From: an uncultured Bacteroidota bacterium
Lineage (GTDB): Bacteria > Bacteroidota > Bacteroidia > Flavobacteriales > Schleiferiaceae
DNA: 5,545 bases
Assembly: GCA_913056475.1 (NCBI GenBank)
Contig: CAJXMS010000159.1
Span: 1 to 5,545, forward strand
Reading direction: 5' to 3'
In this document: one piece after another, positions 1-5,545 of the stretch
Position numbering within the stretch: the first letter of the stretch is position 1
How the letters are laid out: every line of letters starts with the position of its first letter
The notes under the pieces: generated by a model
What the model was told of the DNA's origin: nothing
What the model saw: the letters and a program-made list of their open reading frames with translations, nothing else
Database searches by the model: none
Made by a program: the position numbers and the translations under genes

Positions 1-399
1 TACTTTGTGGACGAAGACGATTCCTTCGAGATCCGCCCTGGCGTACAGAGCATCTTCGATCACATAGAAAAGCGCAAAAAGTTTAAATACGCCATCGTAA
101 GCCCCTACTGGGAAGAAGCGACCCATCTCATCCTGCAAACCTGCGGGGTATTCTCCAAAAACAAGCTCACCATCACCGCCGATGATGCCCTCAACCTACC
201 CGAGCAGCTTAAAGTGGTGCGCAAACGGGCCAAAAAGAAAAACGACAAGCTTCACCTTTACCTTCTGCCCGGCCATAACCGGGAGGTGCCTGGAAAATAT
301 CACGAGCTGATCCAGCCGCCCTTCGAGCGGGGCGAGCACAATTTCTTCGCCTATCCCCGCTTTAAAAAGCTTTTCCCCGCTGCTGCTAAGGATTCCTAA
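1..399 (+). CDS. 3' part of an unrecognised protein, possibly HAD-like (5' end outside window)
   Basis: The reading frame is open from the first base, so the gene starts upstream; 132 residues and a TAA stop are visible. The GTG at 7 is probably internal. I do not recognise the family firmly. An RPGV motif (visible residues 12-15), a helix, then a strand ending AIVS (31-34) resembles the region leading to motif II of HAD-superfamily phosphatases. A lysine near residue 71 could be motif III. The segment that would carry the motif IV acidic pair reads HLYLLPGHN (85-93) and lacks the aspartates, so if this is a HAD fold it may be catalytically altered. The C-terminus is basic and aromatic, with no membrane segment. 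No clear terminator follows, so read-through into the dehydrogenase 105 nt downstream is possible. That the frame is coding is likely; the HAD assignment is weak. Confidence 0.7.
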   Translation, partial: YFVDEDDSFEIRPGVQSIFDHIEKRKKFKYAIVSPYWEEATHLILQTCGVFSKNKLTITADDALNLPEQLKVVRKRAKKKNDKLHLYLLPGHNREVPGKYHELIQPPFERGEHNFFAYPRFKKLFPAAAKDS

Positions 400-504
400 G
401 GCTTTTTTCCTCCAGGACCCTTGTGGCAAAATGGCTCGCGCACATTCCGGGTACTTTTTCGGTATTTTGTGAGGGGCTTAGCTTTTGTAGCTCTCCCCTT
501 TGAA

Positions 505-1920
505 ATGCCTCAAATCATGGAACCCCTTTCTCTTTCCCCGGAAACACATTTGGCGGAAGCCTACCCTGCCCAAAAAGCCTACTACGCGGCGGGCCATACG
601 CAAGCCCTCTCCCGGCGGAAAGCTTCCCTACAAAAGCTCCTCTCCCTGCTGGAAAAGGAAGAAACGGCGCTGCTGGAAGCCCTGGCGGCCGATCTCGGCA
701 AACCGCCCTTTGAGGCGTATGCCTCGGAAGTGGGTTTCGTAAAGGCGGAGCTGCGGCTTACCCTCCGCAAGCTCAAAAAATGGAGCCGGCCCCGGCGGGT
801 GAAAAGCCCCCTGTTTACCTGGCCCAGCCGCAGCTACATCCGGCCCGAGTCCAAAGGGGTAACCCTGATCATAGCCCCCTGGAACTACCCGCTGCAGCTC
901 CTGCTGGCCCCGGCCGTAGCGGCCCTGGCCGCGGGCAATACGGCCGTGCTTAAACCCTCTGAGTTTACCCCGCACACCGCCCGGCTGGTGGAAAAGCTGG
1001 TGGCCCAACATTTTGATCCCGGGCTGCTCACCGTGGTGCAGGGACCCGGCCACGAGGTGGTGCCCCGCCTCATGAAGGCCCACCGCTTTGACCACGTTTT
1101 CTTTACCGGCAGTACCGCCGTGGGCCGGGCGGTAGCCGAACTGGCCGCGCCCCAGCTGGTGCCTACTACCCTGGAACTGGGGGGCAAGAGCCCCGCAGTG
1201 ATCCACCCCAGTGCCCGCCTAAAAGTGGCGGTGCGGCGCATCGCCTTCGGCAAATGGCTCAATGCTGGCCAAACCTGCGTGGCCCCCGATTACCTGCTGG
1301 TACCCCGGGGACAAATAGATGAAGTGACCGAGACTTTCCGACGCACCCTCAAGCACTTTTTCCCGCAAGGGGCCCTGCAAAGCCCTGATTACGGAAACCT
1401 GATCCACGATAAACACTTTGCCCGCCAAAAAGACTATCTAAACGACGGCAAGGTGCTGCTGGGGGGCGAGTACGACGAAGGTCAAGGCCAAATCGCCCCC
1501 ACGCTTCTGGGAGAAGTGAATCCGGCAGCAGCGGTTATGCAAGAAGAGATATTCGGGCCCATCCTGCCGGTGATCCCCTACGATACGGAAGAAGAAGCCC
1601 GGGCTTTTATCCAAAAATATGACCCGCCCCTGGCGCTATATGTCTTTGCGGAAGACCGGGCGGCGCAACGGCGCTTCACCGAACAAATCGCCTTTGGCGG
1701 GGGCGCCATCAATACCTCGGTGCTGCATCTCAGCAATCCCCATTTGCCCTTTGGCGGTATAGCGCAGAGCGGCATGGGGCAGTACCACGGCCGCTTCGGC
1801 TTTGATACCTTCTCCCACCAAAAAGCGCTGCTCAACAACGCTACCTGGCTGGATATTCCGCTCAAGTACCCGCCTTACGGCCGAAAAGCACTGGCCCAAA
1901 TCAAAAAGATCATGGGTTAG
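505..1920 (+). CDS. Aldehyde dehydrogenase, class 3 (ALDH3 / fatty-aldehyde type)
   Basis: This is an NAD(P)-dependent oxidoreductase that converts aldehydes to carboxylic acids, 471 residues from this start. The family motifs are all present in order: APWNYP with catalytic-pocket Asn127, the cofactor-binding lysine in LKPSE (Lys150), FFTGSTAVGR (199-208), the general base Glu224 in LELGGKSP, nucleophile Cys258 in GQTCVAP, EEIFGP (347-352) and LPFGG (414-418). The Asn-Glu-Cys spacing and the C-terminal YPPY motif match class-3 enzymes, which often take medium- or long-chain fatty aldehydes. No signal peptide or C-terminal membrane anchor is seen, so it is probably cytoplasmic. ATG 505 and in-frame ATG 517 are both possible starts; neither has a clear Shine-Dalgarno. 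The frame stays open to a TTG at 421, but that adds sequence unlike the family. The gene abuts the transporter gene. The family call is certain; the substrate is unknown. Confidence 0.96.
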   Translation: MPQIMEPLSLSPETHLAEAYPAQKAYYAAGHTQALSRRKASLQKLLSLLEKEETALLEALAADLGKPPFEAYASEVGFVKAELRLTLRKLKKWSRPRRVKSPLFTWPSRSYIRPESKGVTLIIAPWNYPLQLLLAPAVAALAAGNTAVLKPSEFTPHTARLVEKLVAQHFDPGLLTVVQGPGHEVVPRLMKAHRFDHVFFTGSTAVGRAVAELAAPQLVPTTLELGGKSPAVIHPSARLKVAVRRIAFGKWLNAGQTCVAPDYLLVPRGQIDEVTETFRRTLKHFFPQGALQSPDYGNLIHDKHFARQKDYLNDGKVLLGGEYDEGQGQIAPTLLGEVNPAAAVMQEEIFGPILPVIPYDTEEEARAFIQKYDPPLALYVFAEDRAAQRRFTEQIAFGGGAINTSVLHLSNPHLPFGGIAQSGMGQYHGRFGFDTFSHQKALLNNATWLDIPLKYPPYGRKALAQIKKIMG

Positions 1921-4140
1921 ATGGAGGTACTCTTTCGCATGCGCTGGCTTATGGCCGTACTTCTGGTGGGGCTGGGGATAGGGCTGGCCCCCGGGCTACA
2001 GCGAGCCCTGGAGGTGGACAACAGCCTCACGGTGTGGTTTATCAAAAAGGACCCCGCCCTGCAGAGCTACTACCAGTACCAGGAAAATTTTGGCAATGAT
2101 GAAGTGCTCATCCTGGCCATTCACCAGGAAAAGGGGCTCCTCAGGCGCCAATCGCTTGAGCAAATTCGCCACTTGAGCGACTCGCTGCAGAAGCTAGGGC
2201 CAGTAGCCCAGGTGTATGGCCCCGCCGGCGTACAACTGCCCAGCGCCAATCCCCTTTCTACCACTACGCGCCCCTTCCTGGGCGCCCAGCCGCGTCCGAA
2301 GCGGATCCGGCGCTTACTGGCTGAGCAGCCTTTTTTGCAGCAGCAATTCTTCAGCGAAGACCACCAGACGGTGCGCCTGGTGGTAAAGCTGGCCAAACTC
2401 CCCGACTTTCAGCAGCGCCGCAGCGAAATCCTGGCCCAGGTAAAGCAGGCGGCCCAGCATTTTTTCCCGCCGGAGGAGCTGCTGTACGGCGGCGTGGGCG
2501 TGATCTACGAAGCGCTCAATCAGCTTTCCAAACGTGATTTTGCTCTCTTCACGGGCGCAGGGTACCTGCTCATGTTTTTCCTCCTGTACGGAATATACCG
2601 GCGGTGGCGCCACGTGGCCTTTGCCCTGCTAAGTATTGGGCTAAGTACCTTTTTTACCCTGGCTATTTACGGCAGTCTGGGCTACCGCCTTAATCTGATG
2701 ACCACCCTGGTGCCGGTGATCATTATCCTGCTCTGTGTGATGGACGTGATGCACCTTCTCAATGCACACGAGCAACTGCCCGCCCGGATTTCTCCCCGCC
2801 AGCGCGCCCTGGCCGCTCTGCGCGATGTAGGGCGCCCCTGCCTTTTTACCACCCTTACTACCATGGCTGGTTTTCTCACCCTCACCGTTACCCCCATTCG
2901 CGTCTTGGTCATTTTCGGGGTATTTTCAGCTTTGGGCATTGCGCTGGGTTTGTTCTTTAGTTTTTATCTGGGCTTTTTCTTTTTGGTAAGCCCGCCCACC
3001 GAGCGAGGGAGCCATCAGCGCGTGGCGCGAAAGCTCCAGCGCTGGCAACAGTGGGTTTTACAGCATGCTCCATGGGGAAAAGGTCTTACCGCCCTTTTAC
3101 TGGGGCTGGGGCTCACGGGAGCTTTCTGGATCAGCATAGACACCAACAGTATAAATTACCTCCCGCCCCACCATCCCGTACGGCAAGACCACCGGGCCCT
3201 GGAGGAGTACCTGGGGCCTTACATGCCGCTGGAGTTTTTAATAAAACCGCAGGAAGCAAGCAGCGTATGGGATCCTGATCTTCTGCAAAGCCTCAATCAA
3301 CTGGACACGGCCCTCACCGCTCAGCCCGGTATACACCGGGTTACGGGCCTCCACAGCTTAGTGCAGGCCGCGCTGGCCCAGCGATATCGAGAAGTGGGCC
3401 CCCGCCAATGGCAAAACGCCTCGCTGCTAAAATTGATAGAAGAAGAGGCGCGCCTGCGCAGCCCGGAATTGGTGTCCAGCTTTGTGGCTCAGGAAGGTAA
3501 ATTGGGCCGACTGGTCCTCTCGGGAGAACTCATCAGCGCGCAAACCCTGGCTCAACGCATCGATGCCATTCAAGCGAAAGCGGCCCAGATCCTTGGGCCC
3601 CAGGCCCAGCTCGTAGTGAGCGGGTATCAGAGCCTTTACAGCCGCATTACTTCTTACGTCACCCAGGCGCAGGTGCGTAGCCTGGGCCTGGCCATCGTTA
3701 TTATTTTCCTCTTGCTCTGGGCCTTTTTGGGCCGGCTCCGCCTGGCCGTCATCAGCATTTTGCCCAATTTTTTACCCATTATCGCCATGCTGGGTTTTAT
3801 GGGCTTTACGGGCATACCGCTGGACACCGCCACCGCCTGCATCGCCAGCATCGTGCTGAGCTTTTCGGTAGACGATACCATGCACTTTGCCTACCATTAC
3901 CAGCGCTTACGCCGCCGCGGACACTCCCCATCCATTGCGCGTCACTTAACGGTAGGCCACGTAGGGCGCGCCATTTTGTACACCAGCCTTCTGCTCTTTG
4001 CCGGTTATTTTCTTATGGTTTTAGGCGAGCTGCGCACGGTGATCTACTTCGGGGCGCTTTCCAGCGTAGCCATTGCCTTTGCACTCTTTGGCCAGCTGGT
4101 CGTATTTCCCCTTTTATTGCGGCAGTTTGACCCTAAGTGA
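1921..4140 (+). CDS. MMPL/RND-superfamily transporter (lipid or hydrophobe exporter type)
   Basis: A 739-residue inner-membrane protein with the RND duplicated layout: one membrane helix (about 8-26), a large periplasmic domain (27-207), helices at about 208-225, 231-249, 258-279, 305-322, 326-357 and 386-404, a second periplasmic domain (405-585), then five helices to about 733. Both halves carry an acidic motif in the fourth helix of the repeat, DVMH (Asp275) and DDTMH (Asp651/652), at the place where RND pumps relay protons. The length and lack of a docking-hairpin-sized insert fit MMPL/HAE3/Patched-like members, which move lipids, sterols or hopanoids, rather than AcrB-type drug pumps. 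The ATG directly follows the dehydrogenase TAG, indicating translational coupling. A GGAGG at 1923-1927 could instead serve the in-frame ATG at 1939 (11-nt spacing). No membrane-fusion or outer-membrane partner is in view. The superfamily is certain; the cargo is unknown. Confidence 0.93.
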   Translation: MEVLFRMRWLMAVLLVGLGIGLAPGLQRALEVDNSLTVWFIKKDPALQSYYQYQENFGNDEVLILAIHQEKGLLRRQSLEQIRHLSDSLQKLGPVAQVYGPAGVQLPSANPLSTTTRPFLGAQPRPKRIRRLLAEQPFLQQQFFSEDHQTVRLVVKLAKLPDFQQRRSEILAQVKQAAQHFFPPEELLYGGVGVIYEALNQLSKRDFALFTGAGYLLMFFLLYGIYRRWRHVAFALLSIGLSTFFTLAIYGSLGYRLNLMTTLVPVIIILLCVMDVMHLLNAHEQLPARISPRQRALAALRDVGRPCLFTTLTTMAGFLTLTVTPIRVLVIFGVFSALGIALGLFFSFYLGFFFLVSPPTERGSHQRVARKLQRWQQWVLQHAPWGKGLTALLLGLGLTGAFWISIDTNSINYLPPHHPVRQDHRALEEYLGPYMPLEFLIKPQEASSVWDPDLLQSLNQLDTALTAQPGIHRVTGLHSLVQAALAQRYREVGPRQWQNASLLKLIEEEARLRSPELVSSFVAQEGKLGRLVLSGELISAQTLAQRIDAIQAKAAQILGPQAQLVVSGYQSLYSRITSYVTQAQVRSLGLAIVIIFLLLWAFLGRLRLAVISILPNFLPIIAMLGFMGFTGIPLDTATACIASIVLSFSVDDTMHFAYHYQRLRRRGHSPSIARHLTVGHVGRAILYTSLLLFAGYFLMVLGELRTVIYFGALSSVAIAFALFGQLVVFPLLLRQFDPK

Positions 4141-4144
4141 CGCT

Positions 4145-4166
4145 CATTTGGCCTCCCGGCCAAATG
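4145..4166 (+). terminator. Hairpin at the 3' end of the transporter gene
   Basis: CATTTGGCC (4145-4153) and GGCCAAATG (4158-4166) form a perfect 9-bp stem with a TCCC loop, beginning 4 nt after the transporter stop codon. There is no U-tract after it, so it is either a weak or factor-assisted terminator or a 3'-end stabilising structure. Because it is perfectly symmetric, it could also act on transcripts arriving from the convergent minus-strand unit. Confidence 0.55.
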
Positions 4167-4338
4167 TAACCTACTCCGCTGGCCACTGCCATTTTATTTT
4201 CAGAGCCGGGCCAAACGACCACACGATTCCAATACCCCGGGACGAAGGGAAAACGAGATAGGTAAATAAAACAACTAATTAGCCGGAAAGAGGGCGAACA
4301 AAAAAGCGGCAAAACTCACATCATAAGTTTTATTAAAC

Positions 4339-4369
4339 CTTTGATTATGAGTTTTTATACTCATCAAAG
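4339..4369. other. AT-rich stem-loop in the convergent intergenic region
   Basis: CTTTGAT (4339-4345) pairs with ATCAAAG (4363-4369), and after a 3-nt bulge on the left arm GAGT pairs with ACTC, closing a T-rich loop. The left arm's TTATGAGTTT (4345-4354) can instead pair with an upstream AAACTCA...TAA segment (about 4313-4326), so two exclusive folds exist on paper. It lies in the 281-nt gap between the convergent transcription units (4141-4421). I see no convincing gene, tRNA or promoter in that gap. It may be part of a bidirectional termination zone. Confidence 0.4.
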
Positions 4370-4400
4370 TAGCCGACCTCGTAGAAGAATTGGGCAATGC

Positions 4401-4415
4401 GGGGCCGGAAGCCCC
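4401..4415 (-). terminator. Short GC hairpin after the small coiled-coil gene
   Basis: On the minus strand, GGGGC-TTCCG-GCCCC forms a compact 5-bp GC stem starting 6 nt beyond the stop codon of the 4422-4682 gene. No U-tract follows, so terminator function is uncertain. Like the hairpin at 4145-4166, it marks the end of an operon. Confidence 0.35.
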
Positions 4416-4421
4416 AGACCT

Positions 4422-4682
4422 TTAAGAACTGGATTTTTTACGTTTAACCAGCCAGCCGGCCAGAAAGCTGCTCAGGGTGGGCAGCAGGGCCTGGATCCAT
4501 TTCTGCTTGCTCTTTTTGCCCCTCAGAAGGCTGACCACCGCCCGGGTAATGTTAAAAGATTGCTTCATGCGGGCCGTGGATTTACCCAGGCCCTGCCACT
4601 CTTTTTCAAGGCGTTCTTTACGCTGGCGGTTTTCGCCTTTCAGCTGGGCTATGCGGGCTTCCAGTTCCTTACGATTTCGCAT
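4422..4682 (-). CDS. Small basic coiled-coil protein, YqjK-like position
   Basis: From ATG 4682 this gives 86 residues; an earlier in-frame ATG at 4715 gives 97. The N-terminal half is a strongly charged helix (ELEARIAQLKGENRQRKERL region) typical of a coiled coil. The C-terminal half is basic with one moderately hydrophobic stretch (about WIQALLPTLSSFLAGWLV) that may be an amphipathic or membrane-contacting helix, ending in a run of Lys and Ser. The family is not recognised by sequence. The gene overlaps the 3' end of the YqjE-like gene by 14 nt from ATG 4682, or 47 nt from ATG 4715, so translation is probably coupled. ATG 4715 has an AAGGA 5 nt upstream, inside a small hairpin; ATG 4682 has none. 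Size, layout and order recall enterobacterial yqjE-yqjK, but homology is not shown. The reading frame is very likely real. Confidence 0.75.
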   Translation of the reverse strand: MRNRKELEARIAQLKGENRQRKERLEKEWQGLGKSTARMKQSFNITRAVVSLLRGKKSKQKWIQALLPTLSSFLAGWLVKRKKSSS

Positions 4683-5097
4683 GGTCGTTATTTGAAGAGA
4701 GACTGCTTTCTCCATGGGCTTCCTTAGAAGCCGCTTCTTTTTCTTCCGGAGTGGACTTCTGTTCTTTCTGGAGGTAGAAGCGGATTATTAGGTTTTCAAA
4801 AGGGCGCAGTAGTAAGGGGCGGCGCAGCAGAAGCAATAGGAAAAATAAAACTAAAAAAGCCCCCACTGCTACCCCAAAGCCGGCGGCGTAACTGCCCAGC
4901 ACGTCGGATAAGACAAAGCCAATCGCCACGCCCCCCAAAATCATAATAATGATAAAAAAGAGCATGAAGAATAAGATGGCAAAACCGCCGGCCAGCGTAC
5001 GGCTAAGGAGGCGTAGCCCTTGAAGCTTGTAAAGCTCCAGCTCGCTTTCGATGAGGGCGGCGAGGTCGGCTATGATTTGTTGCAGTCGTTTAAACAT
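4669..5097 (-). CDS. YqjE / phage holin 3-6 family-like membrane protein
   Basis: 142 residues. An N-terminal amphipathic helix (1-30, with regularly spaced Leu, Ile and acidic residues) precedes two membrane helices (about 37-63 and 70-91) separated by a short Gly/Ser-rich turn. A basic patch (LRRPLLLRPF, 91-100) follows, then a polar, charged tail (110-142). This layout matches the DUF1469/YqjE family, which databases place with 'phage holin family' proteins but which in chromosomes usually behaves as an envelope protein with no lysis role. No endolysin or phage gene is near, so a holin function should not be assumed. It is the first gene of a two-gene minus-strand unit, with a promoter about 60 nt upstream. 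The leader just before the ATG reads CCTCC followed by Ts rather than a Shine-Dalgarno. The family call rests on topology and sequence character. Confidence 0.85.
   Translation of the reverse strand: MFKRLQQIIADLAALIESELELYKLQGLRLLSRTLAGGFAILFFMLFFIIIMILGGVAIGFVLSDVLGSYAAGFGVAVGAFLVLFFLLLLLRRPLLLRPFENLIIRFYLQKEQKSTPEEKEAASKEAHGESSLSSNNDHAKS
4717..4732 (-). promoter_or_regulatory. Small hairpin over a Shine-Dalgarno inside the YqjE-like gene
   Basis: On the minus strand, GGCTTC-TAAG-GAAGCC forms a perfect 6-bp stem. Its loop and 3' arm contain AAGGAAG, correctly spaced for the ATG at 4715. If that ATG is used, the hairpin could hide the ribosome site until a ribosome translating the upstream gene opens it. 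This is an inference from sequence only. Confidence 0.35.
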
Positions 5098-5158
5098 AAA
5101 AAGGAGGTGGGAGAAACAGGCGCTTTAGGTTGGTTTTCTAAGGGTAAGGGGGCTTGAT

Positions 5159-5187
5159 CAAAATTAAGGTGGTCAAGTCTAAAACAA
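5159..5187 (-). promoter_or_regulatory. Bacteroidota-type promoter for the YqjE-like operon
   Basis: Reading the minus strand, TTG (5187-5185) is followed after 18 nt by TAATTTTG (5166-5159). This is a full match to the TAnnTTTG box with an upstream TTG at an accepted distance for Bacteroidota primary sigma promoters. Transcription would start near 5150, giving a leader of roughly 55 nt. The 8-bp palindrome TTGATCAA (5154-5161) overlaps the edge of the proximal box and could be an operator half, although no regulator is known. Confidence 0.55.
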
Positions 5188-5189
5188 GC

Positions 5190-5264
5190 CAAGCTTCCGC
5201 GATATAATGGAAAAGGAGGTTACCCGCCGGAAAGAGAGCTAGTAACCTCCTTTAGCTAAGCTTG
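5190..5264. terminator. Strong inverted repeat, possible bidirectional terminator
   Basis: AAAGGAGGTTAC (5212-5223) and GTAACCTCCTTT (5242-5253) are a perfect 12-bp inverted repeat around an 18-nt loop. An outer pair, CAAGCTT (5190-5196) and AAGCTTG (5258-5264), can extend the structure after an internal loop. T-runs after the stem are short on either strand (three on plus, four on minus). It sits between the translocase fragment and the YqjE-like promoter, where a terminator would be expected. Each strand also carries AAAGGAGG, but no start codon follows at ribosome-site distance. Confidence 0.5.
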
Positions 5265-5288
5265 CGTAAAAGCTAATTTCGCCAGATA

Positions 5289-5312
5289 GGAAATGCCTTT
5301 AAAGGCTTTTCC
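5289..5312. repeat. 24-bp near-perfect palindrome
   Basis: The core GCCTTTAAAGGC (5295-5306) is perfectly palindromic, flanked by GGAAA (5289-5293) and TTTCC (5308-5312). The only unmatched pair in 24 bases is T5294/T5307. It could be a protein-binding operator or a hairpin in the transcript 3' of the translocase fragment. No T-run follows on the minus strand, so it is not a classical terminator. Confidence 0.45.
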
Positions 5313-5316
5313 CGCG

Positions 5317-5343
5317 TTGCTGAGCTGCACGGCAGCTCGGCGA
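5317..5343 (+). repeat. 12-bp stem with 3-nt loop
   Basis: TTGCTGAGCTGC (5317-5328) pairs with GCAGCTCGGCGA (5332-5343) around ACG. As plus-strand RNA all twelve positions pair, two of them as G-U. As minus-strand RNA the same two positions become A-C mismatches, so the fold favours a plus-strand transcript. The inner 7-bp GAGCTGC/GCAGCTC is perfect on both strands. No plus-strand gene is evident here; it may be one element of a termination region. Confidence 0.4.
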
Positions 5344-5351
5344 AGGGTTGC

Positions 5352-5545
5352 TTAGCTTTTGGCTTCTTTTTTCACCTTGTTGTAATCAGCAATATTTTTC
5401 TTGCCGGCTTCGGCCAGTGCCGAATAACGCCGCTCCATCTCAGCCGTCGCCCACTTCAGTGCCGAAATACAACGCTCAGGCTCAACAATAACCGGTGTAA
5501 GTAGGTGTGGGATGTCAGCGTATGGCGTCAATTCAACCTGTTTCG
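5352..5545 (-). pseudogene. Truncated FtsK/SpoIIIE DNA-translocase fragment (runs off the window edge)
   Basis: 63 residues and a TAA stop are visible, and the gene continues beyond the right edge. The text KQVELTPYADIPHLLTPV, then ALKW, EMERRY and NIADYN, is the signature stretch that follows the Walker A region in FtsK/SpoIIIE motors; the partial codon before it fits the proline of the usual DPK-VEL motif. A full translocase continues for well over 200 residues to Walker B and the C-terminal gamma domain. Here a lysine-rich tail (KVKKEAKS) ends in a stop, and no minus-strand frame down to 5258 resumes FtsK sequence. The product would therefore lack Walker B and could not be a normal motor. 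G or C occurs at 32 of 63 third codon positions, against 45 of the first 60 in the transporter gene, hinting at a foreign origin. It may be a remnant of a transferred element or an assembly artefact. Confidence 0.8.

Noticed and set aside
452..470. TACTTTTT and TATTTTGT as a promoter for the dehydrogenase
   Set aside because: Neither matches TAnnTTTG fully and no TTG/TTTG box lies at a suitable distance upstream.
421..504. N-terminal extension of the dehydrogenase from TTG 421
   Set aside because: The added 28 residues do not resemble the family N-terminus, and ATG 505 or 517 gives the usual length.
628..1206. 192-residue open frame on the minus strand inside the dehydrogenase gene
   Set aside because: It lies fully antisense to a certain ALDH gene and its translation is low-complexity, Gly/His-rich; it is a GC-rich shadow frame.
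4341..4727. 128-residue plus-strand frame
   Set aside because: It starts with TTG, has no ribosome site, is antisense to the small coiled-coil gene and the end of the YqjE-like gene, and gives an unstructured, Pro/Gly-rich translation.
4669..5097. True phage lysis holin
   Set aside because: No endolysin, spanin or other phage gene is nearby; the layout fits chromosomal YqjE-type proteins.
5203..5208. Perfect TATAAT on the plus strand
   Set aside because: No -35-like sequence lies 16-18 nt upstream, and no plus-strand gene follows.
4282..5236. 11-base direct repeat GCCGGAAAGAG at 4282-4292 and 5226-5236
   Set aside because: A few 11-base matches are expected by chance in a window this size, and the flanks do not match.
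5212..5253. Integron attC site or CRISPR repeat at the large inverted repeat
   Set aside because: The ends lack the attC GTTRRRY/RYYYAAC boxes, and there is only one copy with no regular spacers.

Overview
The window looks like bacterial chromosome of moderately high GC content from a Gram-negative lineage. I tentatively favour Bacteroidota or a close relative. The reasons are a promoter of the TTG-N18-TAnnTTTG kind at 5159-5187, mostly absent Shine-Dalgarno sequences, and 3'-end hairpins without strong U-tracts. The assignment is an inference; there is no rRNA or other marker gene here.

Positions 1-4140 (plus strand) hold the 3' part of an unrecognised, possibly HAD-like gene (1-399), a 105-nt gap, a class-3 type aldehyde dehydrogenase (505-1920), and an MMPL/RND-superfamily membrane transporter (1921-4140). 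The transporter's ATG follows the dehydrogenase stop with no spacing, so the two are almost certainly co-transcribed. A perfect 9-bp hairpin sits 4 nt after the transporter stop. The pair suggests handling of a hydrophobic aldehyde or lipid in the cytoplasm plus export of a lipid-like compound, but no substrate can be read from the sequence.

Positions 4141-4421 separate convergent transcription units and contain no convincing gene, only hairpins, including an AT-rich one at 4339-4369. Positions 4422-5097 (minus strand) are a two-gene unit: a YqjE/phage-holin-3-6-like protein with two membrane segments, overlapped at its 3' end by a small charged, coiled-coil protein. The order recalls yqjE-yqjK of enterobacteria, where such proteins are envelope or stress associated rather than true holins. 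A promoter is visible just upstream.

Positions 5098-5351 are non-coding and unusually rich in dyad symmetry, with three strong inverted repeats in about 130 nt. At the right edge (5352-5545, minus strand) lies a fragment clearly homologous to the FtsK/SpoIIIE DNA-translocase motor domain. It stops long before the end of that domain, and no continuation appears in any minus-strand frame downstream. It reads as a truncated translocase or pseudogene, and it is the most anomalous item in the window. I did not find a convincing new multi-gene system.
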